DNA of 21,159 nt from a virus: IMG/VR virus record IMGVR_UViG_3300037541_000920, positions 1 to 21,159 of that record; one strand, given 5' to 3'. The notes beneath the pieces were generated by a model. It was not told the DNA's origin, ran no database searches, and worked only from the letters and a program-made list of their open reading frames with translations. The first letter of the stretch is position 1. Each line of letters starts with the position of its first letter. This document shows positions 1-6,674 of the stretch, piece by piece. Both the position numbers and the translations under genes were made by a program.

Positions 1-2
1 CA

Positions 3-449
3 ACTACATTAATAGCTAGTGCCATTGGTCTTTCTGCGCCAGGTTCAGCTGGAGGTTCTGGATCACCATCTGGACCAAATGGCGGTAACCCTGGTCCTGG
101 AGGAAGCTCTTCTAATTCACATGGAAGAAAAGAAGACGATCCAGAAAATGAAGAAGAAGAATCACCTGGAATAGAAGGTCCAGAAGGTGAAGACGAAGAA
201 GGTAACTTTACTAAGAATAGCATATTTAACTACAAATATACGGAGGGAATAATGGAAAGGAAATTTAGCCCAATAGGCTTTATTAAGAAATTTGCAAGAG
301 AAACAGCAGCTCTTGCATTTACAATATCAGGTAGCGTAATAGTGTTTGCAACACTTTCTGGAGAAACTAGAAAGATCACCATCATTGCAACACTGTGTGC
401 ATTTGGTGTTCATTATGTAAACGCAATGCTTAAAAACGATAAAGACTAA
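3..449 (+). CDS. C-terminal part of a Gly/Pro-rich protein with a two-helix membrane tail (5' end outside window)
   Basis: The frame is open from the window edge to the TAA at 447-449, giving 148 visible residues. Residues 1-45 are rich in Gly, Ser and Pro (GSGSPSGPNGGNPGPGG), then comes a very acidic stretch (DDPENEEEESPGIEGPEGEDEE). The last 65 residues hold two hydrophobic segments (AALAFTISGSVIVFATL and ITIIATLCAFGVHYVNAM) separated by a short charged turn. This last part may also be made separately: ATG at 252 has a good ribosome site (GGAGGG, 242-247) 4 bases upstream and would give a 65-residue two-helix membrane protein, like a small holin or lysis accessory protein. The neighbour at 468 is also a small membrane protein, so a lysis or virion-membrane role is likely. 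I do not recognise the family. Confidence 0.6.
   Translation, partial: TTLIASAIGLSAPGSAGGSGSPSGPNGGNPGPGGSSSNSHGRKEDDPENEEEESPGIEGPEGEDEEGNFTKNSIFNYKYTEGIMERKFSPIGFIKKFARETAALAFTISGSVIVFATLSGETRKITIIATLCAFGVHYVNAMLKNDKD
242..254 (+). promoter_or_regulatory. Strong internal ribosome binding site and start in the frame of the longer ORF
   Basis: GGAGGG lies 4 bases before ATG 252. The upstream reading frame runs through without a stop, so this site could give a separate 65-residue membrane protein from inside the longer gene. It could equally be the true start of a gene whose upstream open frame is fortuitous, but the biased composition upstream looks coding. Confidence 0.5.
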
Positions 450-467
450 TGAAAGGGAAATAAAGTA

Positions 468-711
468 ATGGAACAATTAAAAATGGTATCATTAAGAATA
501 CTTGCAACTTTTGCAGCTACAGGACTTAGTGTGGTTGGAGCTGGGGCAATAGTAGATGTACCCTTAGTTAAAGCAGTTCTAATGGCCGGCATAGGCCGGA
601 GTAGCTTTTGTTGTTGAGGGCTTAGCCAGAGCTTTTATGGATGACGGTAAGCTTACTACAGCAGAAATTAATGAAGTATTTAGAAAAGTAGATAAGAAGC
701 AGGCTTCTTAA
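468..711 (+). CDS. Holin-like small membrane protein, with an in-phase CGGA +1 frame change
   Basis: Read as triplets from ATG 468, the frame stops at TGA 615-617 after 49 residues, while the next frame is open from 595 to TAA 709-711 and clearly coding. Reading CGGA (597-600, codon 44) as one Gly joins them into 80 residues, and the length 244 is 3n+1. The joined protein has a first hydrophobic helix (ILATFAATGLSVVGAGAIV), a second (VKAVLMAGIGGVAFVVEGLA) and a polar tail (MDDGKLTTAEINEVFRKVDK). Two helices plus a charged tail fit small phage holins. The Gly restores an unbroken GIGGVAF helix, whereas slipping at TTTT (606-609) would put R-S-S into it. AAAGGG at 452-457 is the likely ribosome site. 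The alternative is a one-base insertion that inactivated the gene. Confidence 0.7.
597..600 (+). other. Putative quadruplet codon CGGA (Gly), holin-like gene
   Basis: Context GGC-CGGA-GTA-GCT. The zero frame ends 15 bases later at TGA 615-617, and the +1 frame is blocked upstream by TAG 592-594, so the frame change must lie between about 595 and 617. CGGA is inside this 23-base interval. It is complementary to bases 34-37 (UCCG) of the tRNA-Gly at 4621-4694. Confidence 0.6.
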
Positions 712-1019
712 TCGTACTTAACTAGAGAATCAGGTATAGCAGCTAGTCTACATATACCATTTGGTTCTATTTCTCCTGCATAAATCTTGCATACTTTATC
801 AGTTTCATGAAGGTAGCAGTTTTCGCACTTAATCCCCATCTCATAGTCTTCGTTTTCGGAAGCCGGCTTATAGCCGACCCATATTCCTTTTCCGTCTCCA
901 TTAGATAATTTTCCATATTTTGAAACTATATTAAGCAAAGCATCGGCGAACTCCTGCTCGGGCTTAGGAAGTTTCATATCCATTTCTACTAAAAGTTTGG
1001 CTAACCAATCGCTACTCAT
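708..1019 (-). CDS. Small phage protein with a C-terminal four-Cys motif
   Basis: 103 residues. The N-terminal half is helical (WLAKLLVEMDMKLPKPEQEF). The C-terminal half has the pattern CENCYLHETDKVCKIYAG followed by EIEPNGICRL: Cys-x2-Cys, one more Cys about ten residues on, and a fourth after an I-E-P-x-G turn. I have seen this short Cys pattern with a CKI/IEPxG turn in several phage proteins. It would suit an iron-sulfur (HiPIP-like) or zinc site, but the metal cannot be told from sequence. Its stop codon overlaps the end of the holin-like gene on the other strand by 4 bases, and the Cys-rich gene at 1020-1235 lies immediately upstream with no gap. Confidence 0.7.
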   Translation of the reverse strand: MSSDWLAKLLVEMDMKLPKPEQEFADALLNIVSKYGKLSNGDGKGIWVGYKPASENEDYEMGIKCENCYLHETDKVCKIYAGEIEPNGICRLAAIPDSLVKYD

Positions 1020-1235
1020 TTATGCTCCTATTAAAGTATTAATGCATTTACGGCTACAATGCATTGCATTATTGTGCTCATATATTATACCCTTAATAAC
1101 TTTTTTAGAGCAAGCTGGGCATGTAAATCCATCGGTCTTTAAGCCCATATAATATATAGCTTTACCGAGTAGTTCTTTATTTTTTGAATTACCTGAATCA
1201 CTAAGTGGTTTTTTAGCTGGTTTCTTTGATGCCAT
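1020..1235 (-). CDS. Small basic protein with a zinc-ribbon-like motif
   Basis: 71 residues. The N-terminus is strongly basic (MASKKPAKKPLSD), and the C-terminal part carries CPACSKK, then CSRKC about 20 residues later, a C-x2-C...C-x3-C set that could bind one zinc. The start is supported by GGAGG eight bases upstream of the ATG. It directly precedes the 103-residue Cys gene on the same strand (708-1019), so the two are probably one transcript read leftward from the 1236-1310 gap. Basic tail plus zinc ribbon suggests nucleic-acid binding, but nothing more specific can be said. Confidence 0.7.
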   Translation of the reverse strand: MASKKPAKKPLSDSGNSKNKELLGKAIYYMGLKTDGFTCPACSKKVIKGIIYEHNNAMHCSRKCINTLIGA

Positions 1236-1310
1236 ACTTATTCCTCCAAATTATGTTACTATTTATATATATTTATATAGTAATGAATTTTAACTTTAAA
1301 GGGCACCACA
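1236..1310. promoter_or_regulatory. Divergent intergenic region with likely promoters
   Basis: This 75-base, very AT-rich gap separates divergent genes. On the plus strand TATAGT at 1276-1281 is a fair -10 box, and AAAGGG at 1298-1303 places the TTG start at 1311 seven bases away. On the minus strand GGAGG precedes the ATG at 1235, and TATA-rich strings further up could serve as -10. I see no convincing -35 box on either strand. Confidence 0.35.
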
Positions 1311-1967
1311 TTGGTTGAAGATATTGATTTTGATCCGACTAACTCAATTTCATTAGAAGATGATGTTATCGATGATGTTATAACGGGTGGCATAAGCCTT
1401 GAAGACGATGATGTTGATTTGCTTGCGAGAATTAGTTCTCGTGGACCAGAAGAAAAACAGGCTGTATTAAAAAAGGGTAACTGGTTTCACCCAGATAAGG
1501 TAGCTGCTAGAAAAGCGCAAGTTAGGGCAGGAAAAAGGGTCCCTGGAGCAGTTGGTTCTGTTAGTTTTAATTCACCAATAGTATCTAAACCATCAAGGGC
1601 TATTACCAGGCCACCGACATTTATTCCTAGTTCTAGTCCAGTATCTTTTATGGAAGAAACTTTAAAATTAAGACAGATGAGGCAGCCAGTTGCATCGGTA
1701 GTTTCACTTGCTCCCACTGCAGATATCACTATCGCAGCAGAATCTGGGGCTGAGGCAGCAGGCCAAGTTGCTAGAACAGCATCTGGTGCTTCAACGGCAG
1801 TAAAAAATTATATAATGACGAAATTAGACGGTGCTTCAGGGCTAAGCGTTATTAAAAAATTTGCTAATAGAAAGTCTATAATGTATGGTTCAGTTGCAGC
1901 TGTAGGTTTAGCAACTTCTATATCAGCAAGTAAAAATAAATTGAAAGACCAAGATAGACAATTATAG
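1311..1967 (+). CDS. Unknown phage protein with acidic N-terminus and hydrophobic C-terminal segment
   Basis: 218 residues from a TTG start chosen because AAAGGG lies seven bases upstream and no ATG is near. Residues 1-45 are very acidic (ISLEDDVIDDVITGGISLED); ISLEDD occurs twice, a small internal repeat. The middle is basic and proline-rich (KVAARKAQVRAGKRVPG; RPPTFIPSSSPVSF). The end has an Ala/Gly-rich stretch and a hydrophobic segment (SIMYGSVAAVGLATSISA) before a charged tail. The polarity of charge, low complexity and a C-terminal helix suggest a virion-associated or membrane-anchored phage protein. I do not recognise a family and assign no function. Confidence 0.6.
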   Translation: MVEDIDFDPTNSISLEDDVIDDVITGGISLEDDDVDLLARISSRGPEEKQAVLKKGNWFHPDKVAARKAQVRAGKRVPGAVGSVSFNSPIVSKPSRAITRPPTFIPSSSPVSFMEETLKLRQMRQPVASVVSLAPTADITIAAESGAEAAGQVARTASGASTAVKNYIMTKLDGASGLSVIKKFANRKSIMYGSVAAVGLATSISASKNKLKDQDRQL

Positions 1968-1979
1968 CATAAATCCATA

Positions 1980-1988
1980 TGGTATAAT
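1980..1988 (+). promoter_or_regulatory. Extended -10 promoter placed for a leaderless transcript
   Basis: TGGTATAAT is a perfect extended -10 element (TGn-TATAAT). Its last base is 6 bases before ATG 1995, so transcription would begin at or within a base of the A of the start codon. No Shine-Dalgarno sequence precedes this ATG, which agrees with leaderless translation as is common in Actinobacteria. No clear -35 is visible, as expected for extended -10 promoters. Confidence 0.55.
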
Positions 1989-1994
1989 AAAAAT

Positions 1995-2405
1995 ATGGGT
2001 TTATATGATTCTTTTGAAATAGATTATCCTCTACCTTTAGAGGACTGGGTTCCTTCGAAGTTAAAAAGCTATGCTAATCACACATTTGCTGCAGACGGTT
2101 TTCAAACTAAAGATTTAGATTGTTTAATGGATAACTATTATATAGATAATAATGGTTTTATTTATAAAGATGAAGAAACTTATTGGTTTGAAAAGCCAGA
2201 TAAAGAAATTAAAAAAAATAAAATATATTTTCATGGGCATATCAATGTATATACACCAGTTTGGATTGACTATGAAGATGAAAGAGATAAGGGTCCAATG
2301 GTCTGGTTTGAGTATGATCTTAAATTTACCGACGGCCTTTTAGTCTATGCTAAAATGATTTCACCGACGAAAGAGAAAATAGATGAATTACACGGAAAAT
2401 TATAG
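1995..2405 (+). CDS. Conserved phage protein of the 'MGxFD ... FQTKDLDC ... FHG-I-x-x-YT' type
   Basis: 136 residues. The signature is the start MGLYDSFEIDYPLP, the block FQTKDLDCLMDNYYI and the block FHGHINVYT. I recognise these three from a widespread unnamed family of phage and prophage proteins; its function is unknown to me. There are no membrane segments, the protein is acidic and rich in aromatic residues, and it looks like a compact soluble beta-rich protein. The start lacks a ribosome site but sits just behind the TATAAT at 1983-1988. The last 23 bases overlap the next gene (2383), so translation of the two is probably coupled. Confidence 0.7.
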   Translation: MGLYDSFEIDYPLPLEDWVPSKLKSYANHTFAADGFQTKDLDCLMDNYYIDNNGFIYKDEETYWFEKPDKEIKKNKIYFHGHINVYTPVWIDYEDERDKGPMVWFEYDLKFTDGLLVYAKMISPTKEKIDELHGKL

Positions 2406-2577
2406 AAAAGTTTACGAACAAGTAACTGCATCCAAGGCTATATCTCATGAAGAAGCTCATAATATAAGTCTTAGAATCACTGATGCATTGTCAAATCTAA
2501 GTTTAATTATAAAAGATAATCCAACAAATGTTTCAGAAACAGTAAAGCATTTGGTTACTAAAATAGTAGAAAAGTAA
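2383..2577 (+). CDS. Small helical hypothetical protein
   Basis: 64 residues, mostly predicted helix (YTENYRKVYEQVTASKAIS; ISLRITDALSNLSLIIKDN). There are no Cys residues, membrane segments or recognised motifs. It begins inside the last 23 bases of the preceding gene in another frame, typical of phage gene packing, and ends six bases before the methyltransferase-like gene at 2583. Coding is supported by tight packing and lack of any other use of this stretch. Function unknown. Confidence 0.6.
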   Translation: MNYTENYRKVYEQVTASKAISHEEAHNISLRITDALSNLSLIIKDNPTNVSETVKHLVTKIVEK

Positions 2578-2582
2578 CTAGC

Positions 2583-3164
2583 ATGAATTATAGAGGAACC
2601 TCTTCTCAAGAACGTTTCGTTTTAGATATTACTCAAAATAAAACAAATGGATATTATGTTGAATTAGGGGCTTTTCATTCTTTTCAAGGAAGTAATACAT
2701 TTCTTTTAGAAAAAGACTATAACTGGACTGGTGTTTCTTTTGAGATAACAGAAGAAAGAAGAAAAGAATTTATTCAGAATAGATCAAATCCATGTATGGG
2801 CGATGCGCTTAAGTTTGATTATATAAAGTACTTTGAAGAAAATAACTTTCCAAAACAAATAGACTATTTACAAGTTGACATAGATCAAGGTTATGATACT
2901 TCTATGAGGCCTTTTGATGCCTATACTACATTGCATGGACTAATATCTATTCCATTAACTCAGTATAGATTTACTGTAATAACTTTTGAGCATGATGCTA
3001 ACATGTATTGGAAAAATACATCTATAAGAGATATGCAAAGAGAAATTTTAGATTCTTTAGGATATACTCTTGTTGCAAGAGAGTTTCATGAGGATTTTTG
3101 GGTTGACCCAAATTTTGTTGATTCTAATCATTTTAGAAAATTTTTAAGATGGCATACCCTATAG
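2583..3164 (+). CDS. FkbM-like SAM-dependent methyltransferase
   Basis: 193 residues. The N-terminal third has the SAM-binding strand and loop of FkbM-type enzymes: GYYVELGAFHSFQGSNTFLL, with the E-x-G motif I, then WTGVSFEI where an acidic residue would bind the ribose. A later acidic strand (IDYLQVDID) matches the motif after strand 4. The usual FkbM length is about 200-250, so it is slightly short. Phage members often sit with sugar genes, and here an RmlB-like dehydratase lies downstream with 2OG oxygenases between. O-methylation of a sugar or other small group is the likely reaction; the substrate is unknown. The next gene begins six bases after its stop. Confidence 0.7.
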   Translation: MNYRGTSSQERFVLDITQNKTNGYYVELGAFHSFQGSNTFLLEKDYNWTGVSFEITEERRKEFIQNRSNPCMGDALKFDYIKYFEENNFPKQIDYLQVDIDQGYDTSMRPFDAYTTLHGLISIPLTQYRFTVITFEHDANMYWKNTSIRDMQREILDSLGYTLVAREFHEDFWVDPNFVDSNHFRKFLRWHTL

Positions 3165-3170
3165 AGTATT

Positions 3171-3722
3171 ATGTACGAAACTATAATAAAAGAAAATTTA
3201 ATTAGTAAAGAAGAAATAGATCTATTATGTAGTAGTTTTGATAAACTTGAATTTTCTTTAAATCCATCTGCAAAAGAAGACAGCTATTCTAGTCTTCATT
3301 CGTATTCAGTAGATCATAAATATATACACTACGATTTAATTCAAAATTTAGATAATCAATTAATTAAAAATATACAATATTTTTATAAATGTAATGTAAA
3401 AAGTTTTACAGGTAGATGTATAGTAAAATATACTGAAAATCAATATATAAATATACATAAAGACTGGGAACCTACAGATGAATGGGTAGTCAAAAACAAA
3501 AAAGAAACAGTTCACTTGAGTTCTGTTTTTTATTTTAATGAAGACTATGTTGGTGGGGAATTATTATTTCATAATAAAATTGATAATAAAATAGCTAGCA
3601 CTTCTATTAAGCCAGAATCTGGATCTGTAATTTTTTTCGATGCGCTTAAAATTCACTCAACAAATCCTATCGTTTCTGGAATTAAATATTCTTACACAAA
3701 TTTTTATACTTTAGGAGAGTAA
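3171..3722 (+). CDS. 2-oxoglutarate/Fe(II)-dependent oxygenase (prolyl-4-hydroxylase-like)
   Basis: 183 residues. The C-terminal half has the double-stranded beta-helix core: INIHKDWEP gives the first iron ligands (H-x-D), SSVFYFNEDYVGGELLFHN is the typical strand and G-G-E-L turn, and SGSVIFFDALKIHSTNPI gives the distal His. SGIKYSYTNFY then supplies the basic residue (Lys) expected to hold 2-oxoglutarate. All key residues are present, so it is probably active. It sits in a row of oxygenases and diiron enzymes spread over 3171-9469. Targets of such phage enzymes (protein, lipid or nucleobase) cannot be predicted here. It ends three bases before the next oxygenase. Confidence 0.82.
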   Translation: MYETIIKENLISKEEIDLLCSSFDKLEFSLNPSAKEDSYSSLHSYSVDHKYIHYDLIQNLDNQLIKNIQYFYKCNVKSFTGRCIVKYTENQYINIHKDWEPTDEWVVKNKKETVHLSSVFYFNEDYVGGELLFHNKIDNKIASTSIKPESGSVIFFDALKIHSTNPIVSGIKYSYTNFYTLGE

Positions 3723-3725
3723 TAT

Positions 3726-4616
3726 ATGTTAGGTTTAAATTTTGAATATAAAGAAATATATCCTTTAATATTTGTTTATAGTGGTCTTTTAGAAGATCAT
3801 CATAAGTTAACTGAAATAATTAAAAATTCAGAAAAAGAATCAAAAGGAAGATATTACTTAAGAGACTGGACTCCTTGGTTTGTCTTTGGAACATATGCAG
3901 ATGAAAAAAGAAATGGAGATGAAGCTGATAGGGAAAATGTAATGTATGGAAATGAAGAATATCTATGCACTAGGATTAAGGAAGCAAATAACTCTGCACT
4001 TTCCCATTACATAGGAAAAAATAATGTTGAGATACCGAAGGGATCCTATATTACTATTCCAAATTATGCCAAATACATTCCCGGAATAATGGTAGGATTG
4101 CACGAAGGTGGATTAGAAGATGGTTCTGATAGAGTGTTAAATATGAACTATCATACAGACTACGCAATAGGAGAATGGTATTGGCCTCATGATAAATTTT
4201 TTATAACATGCACAACTTATATTAACGATAATTATGATGGTGGAGAATTAAGATTTTTTGTTGAAGGAAGTATAGTTACATACAAACCAAAAGCAGGTGA
4301 TATTGTAGTATTTCCTTCAGGGTCCCCATTGTATCCTGGTAACCATCCATACTTTCATGCAGTCGGACAAGTAGAAAATGGTGATAAGTTTTTTACTAGG
4401 TCTTACATAAAACATCCTTGGTACGAAACAGAAGAGTGGTTAGACGGAGAAGAAAAATACGGTAAAGATAATTGGCCTGAAATAGCTAAGAATTTAATTA
4501 GAGAAGACAATACAATTCATTTTCACCCCGATCCACTAAAGATAGAAAAAAAATACGAAAATATAAGCGTTTGGGAGTCTCCGCTTGTAGAAAAGCTGTA
4601 TAATAAGAAAGCATAA
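3726..4616 (+). CDS. 2-oxoglutarate/Fe(II)-dependent oxygenase
   Basis: 296 residues. The catalytic core is in the middle: MNYHTDYAIGEWY (H-x-D iron ligands), FITCTTYINDNYDGGELRFF (core strands with the GGEL turn), PKAGDIVVFPSGSP, then YFHAVGQVENGDKFFTRSY with the distal His and the Arg that should bind 2-oxoglutarate. An N-terminal extension of about 130 residues is rich in aromatic and charged residues and may form a substrate domain. It follows the other oxygenase (3171-3722) by three bases and does not look like a recent copy of it. Its 3' end contains a TATAAT (4599-4604) facing the tRNA-Gly gene. Confidence 0.82.
   Translation: MLGLNFEYKEIYPLIFVYSGLLEDHHKLTEIIKNSEKESKGRYYLRDWTPWFVFGTYADEKRNGDEADRENVMYGNEEYLCTRIKEANNSALSHYIGKNNVEIPKGSYITIPNYAKYIPGIMVGLHEGGLEDGSDRVLNMNYHTDYAIGEWYWPHDKFFITCTTYINDNYDGGELRFFVEGSIVTYKPKAGDIVVFPSGSPLYPGNHPYFHAVGQVENGDKFFTRSYIKHPWYETEEWLDGEEKYGKDNWPEIAKNLIREDNTIHFHPDPLKIEKKYENISVWESPLVEKLYNKKA
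4599..4604 (+). promoter_or_regulatory. Possible -10 box for the tRNA-Gly gene
   Basis: TATAAT, preceded by TG, inside the last codons of the oxygenase gene and 16 bases before the tRNA. It could give the tRNA its own transcript with a short leader. No good -35 is visible at the usual distance. Confidence 0.35.
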
Positions 4617-4620
4617 ATCT

Positions 4621-4695
<75 letters not shown>

Positions 4696-4696
4696 T

Positions 4697-4731
4697 GTCA
4701 AGCGGTAAGTGTGTATCACTTATTATTTGAC
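4697..4731 (+). terminator. Imperfect hairpin downstream of tRNA-Gly
   Basis: Inner arms TAAGTG (4706-4711) and CACTTA (4717-4722) enclose a 5-base loop, and outer arms GTCAA (4697-4701) and TTGAC (4727-4731) extend it. It starts two bases after the tRNA CCA. The stem is AT-rich and followed by CTTTAA rather than a T run, so it may act in 3' processing of the tRNA rather than as a true terminator. Confidence 0.35.
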
Positions 4732-4751
4732 TTTAATAAAGAAAGATAAAA

Positions 4752-5762
4752 ATGAAAACAGTATTATTAACCGGAGCTGGTGGTTTTGTTGGCCATCATA
4801 CGTTAGAACATATTTTAAAACTTACAGATTGGAATGTCGTAATAACTGATTCATTCCGCCATCGTGGAGTAACAGATAGGATAACATCTATAGGATGTTG
4901 GGATAAAGAGAAGCATAGGGTTAAACTAGTTACCCATGATCTTACTGTTCCATTTTCAGATGTGATGATAAAAGATATAGGAAATATTGATTATATTATT
5001 TCTATGGCATCTGACTCACATGTAGATAGATCCATTACCGACCCTGCTCCATTCATATTAAATAACGTAGCTCTTGTTGTTAATATGCTAGAGCTTGCAC
5101 GTAAGATTCAGCCAGAAATTTTCTTGCACGTATCTACGGACGAGGTCTATGGTCCAGCGCCAGCTGGATATGCACATAAAGAATGGGATACAATTCTACC
5201 ATCTAATCCTTACTCTGCTTCAAAAGCAGCTCAAGAAGCAGCATGTATGTCATATTGGAGAACATTCGGAGTACCAGTCGTTATTACAAATACAATGAAT
5301 ATTATCGGCGAGCGTCAAGATCCTGAAAAGTTTGTTCCAAAAATTATGTATTGTTTAGAAAAGAATATACCAATGACAATTCATGGTACTCCAGAAAACA
5401 TTGGGTCAAGATACTACCTTCACGCGAGAAATCAGGCAGACGCTCTACTGTTTATATTAAAAAATCTTCCACCAGTTGCCTATCCAAACTCCGATAGACC
5501 GGATAAATATCATATAGTTGGAGAAAGAGAAGTGAATAATTTAGAGATGGCAAAGATGGTTTCTTTTTATTGGGGTAAAGAGCTAAAATTTGAGTTTGAA
5601 GATTTTCACACTACAAGACCTGGCCACGATTTACGCTATGCTCTAGATGGAAATAAGCTATCTAAAGCTGGATGGGTTCCTCCAATGTCTTTAGAAGACT
5701 CGCTTAAGTCTACAGTGGAATGGACTAAGCAGCATCCGGAATGGCTTTGGAGATCTATCTAA
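4752..5762 (+). CDS. NAD-dependent sugar dehydratase/epimerase (dTDP-glucose 4,6-dehydratase-like)
   Basis: 336 residues, the normal length for extended short-chain dehydrogenases of the RmlB type. The N-terminal Rossmann motif is LLTGAGGFVGHHTLEHIL (G-x-G-G-F-V-G). HVSTDEVYGPAPAG carries the catalytic Thr with the Asp-Glu pair typical of 4,6-dehydratases, and NPYSASKAAQEA holds the YxxxK catalytic pair. The C-terminal part (GSRYYLHARNQADALLFIL; RPGHDLRYALDGNKL) matches the sugar-nucleotide-binding region. It likely converts an NDP-hexose to its 4-keto-6-deoxy form for a modified sugar on the phage or host surface, where the FkbM-like methyltransferase could act as well. Its last four bases overlap the PhyH-type gene on the other strand. 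Confidence 0.87.
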   Translation: MKTVLLTGAGGFVGHHTLEHILKLTDWNVVITDSFRHRGVTDRITSIGCWDKEKHRVKLVTHDLTVPFSDVMIKDIGNIDYIISMASDSHVDRSITDPAPFILNNVALVVNMLELARKIQPEIFLHVSTDEVYGPAPAGYAHKEWDTILPSNPYSASKAAQEAACMSYWRTFGVPVVITNTMNIIGERQDPEKFVPKIMYCLEKNIPMTIHGTPENIGSRYYLHARNQADALLFILKNLPPVAYPNSDRPDKYHIVGEREVNNLEMAKMVSFYWGKELKFEFEDFHTTRPGHDLRYALDGNKLSKAGWVPPMSLEDSLKSTVEWTKQHPEWLWRSI

Positions 5763-6547
5763 AAATAGTATCCGTTCTTATACGGCTTAGCATAAGATGC
5801 TGCTAGCATTCCGGTATTAACTCCGGAGTAATGACCTATTATACTTTTTCTTAAAAGAGATTTATCTAATGGTTCACTACCCCTATGTACCGTATGCCCA
5901 TGCCAAAATATAACGTCACCTTTATTGGCAGTAAAAGAAATTCCTTCAGGTTTTTCTTGTTCTAATTTAGAAGAATAGTATCTATATGCTGCTGCACCTG
6001 GATCTTCTTCTCTTGGTAAATTTGTTTCTTCTTCAAAGCTATATATATCGGAAACTTTTAATGAATCATCTTTACTTCTTTGTCTTTGAAAATCTGGATA
6101 TATTTTTTCAAAATCAGTATTCCATAAATGAGATTTTGGTATTAGTTCAAAAGGGCCCGAGTTAACATCAATAGCGTCTAGCGCTATCCAAACTCCAATA
6201 TAATAGTCAGCCATTTCCTTATTCGGAACAGTAACATCTTGATGCCATGTTTTTTGGGTTGATATCCAACCGGTAAAATTTAGATGTATTCCAGCTGGTT
6301 CTCCAATTATACTTTCTAATACCTTAGGTATCTTTGAACCACAAAATATATCAAGTATTTCATTATGCTCTTTGTAGATATCGTATCTATCCCAGCCAGT
6401 ATAATTTTTTATAATACTATTTCCATTATTATCTAACTCAGAGTGCGTACTTAGCCATAGCTTCTCGTAAGATTCGATAAGATCATCGGATATAAGACCC
6501 TCTTTAATAAGGTAGCCTTCTTGTTTCCAAAATTCTAAATCATTCAT
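5759..6547 (-). CDS. Phytanoyl-CoA dioxygenase (PhyH)-type 2OG-Fe(II) oxygenase
   Basis: 262 residues from ATG 6547 (MNDLEFWKQEGYLIKEGLI, the usual PhyH opening). A TTG 14 codons further upstream is open, but I see no ribosome site there. TWHQDVTVP holds the H-x-D iron ligands, ADYYIGVWIALDAIDVNSGP is the family's core strand with the N-G-P turn, IPKSHLWN follows, and GDVIFWHGHTVHRGSEP carries the distal His; LLRKSIIGHYS has the 2OG-binding Arg. All catalytic residues are present. PhyH enzymes hydroxylate small molecules, lipids or sugars; the target here is unknown. It is the third of four 2OG oxygenases in the window, converging with the dehydratase gene and reading away from the diiron genes. 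Confidence 0.85.
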   Translation of the reverse strand: MNDLEFWKQEGYLIKEGLISDDLIESYEKLWLSTHSELDNNGNSIIKNYTGWDRYDIYKEHNEILDIFCGSKIPKVLESIIGEPAGIHLNFTGWISTQKTWHQDVTVPNKEMADYYIGVWIALDAIDVNSGPFELIPKSHLWNTDFEKIYPDFQRQRSKDDSLKVSDIYSFEEETNLPREEDPGAAAYRYYSSKLEQEKPEGISFTANKGDVIFWHGHTVHRGSEPLDKSLLRKSIIGHYSGVNTGMLAASYAKPYKNGYYF

Positions 6548-6591
6548 AATATATATTGTATCCTTATTTAATAATATAATCAATTTCAAAA

Positions 6592-6597
6592 ATTATA
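6592..6597 (-). promoter_or_regulatory. Possible -10 box for the PhyH-type gene
   Basis: TATAAT on the minus strand, about 45 bases before ATG 6547, just beyond the terminator at 6607-6649. GGAT lies 12 bases before the ATG as a weak ribosome site. In such AT-rich DNA chance matches are common, and no -35 was found. Confidence 0.3.
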
Positions 6598-6606
6598 AAA
6601 AAACTC

Positions 6607-6649
6607 AAAAAAGGCTAAGGCCAAAAAAAATTTTTCCTAATTTTAGCCT
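6607..6649 (-). terminator. Rho-independent-like terminator after the desaturase-like gene
   Basis: On the minus strand AGGCTAA (6643-6649) pairs with TTAGCCT (6612-6618) across a loop that itself contains an A-run and a T-run able to pair. The stem is followed at once by six T residues. It lies 26 bases after the stop of the gene at 6675, so it should end the leftward transcript of the diiron gene pair. Confidence 0.6.
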
Positions 6650-6674
6650 ATATAGCTTTTTAAAGTAAAAGTAA

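Noticed and set aside
241-244. CGGA at 241-244 as a fourth quadruplet site
   Set aside because: It is out of phase with the open frame (A-CG-GAG) and is part of the ribosome site GGAGGG.
606-609. Classic +1 slip on TTTT in the holin-like gene
   Set aside because: It is possible mechanically, but would put R-S-S in the membrane helix and does not explain why the other two broken genes share CGGA.
1487-1729. Minus-strand ORF opposite the 1311-1967 gene
   Set aside because: It lies wholly inside a better supported gene and has no ribosome site or motif.
2152-2343. Plus-strand ORF of 63 residues inside 1995-2405
   Set aside because: Out-of-frame shadow; the gene in the other frame has conserved phage blocks.
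5095-5298. ORF of 67 residues inside the dehydratase gene
   Set aside because: Out-of-frame shadow; the SDR motifs are in the longer frame.
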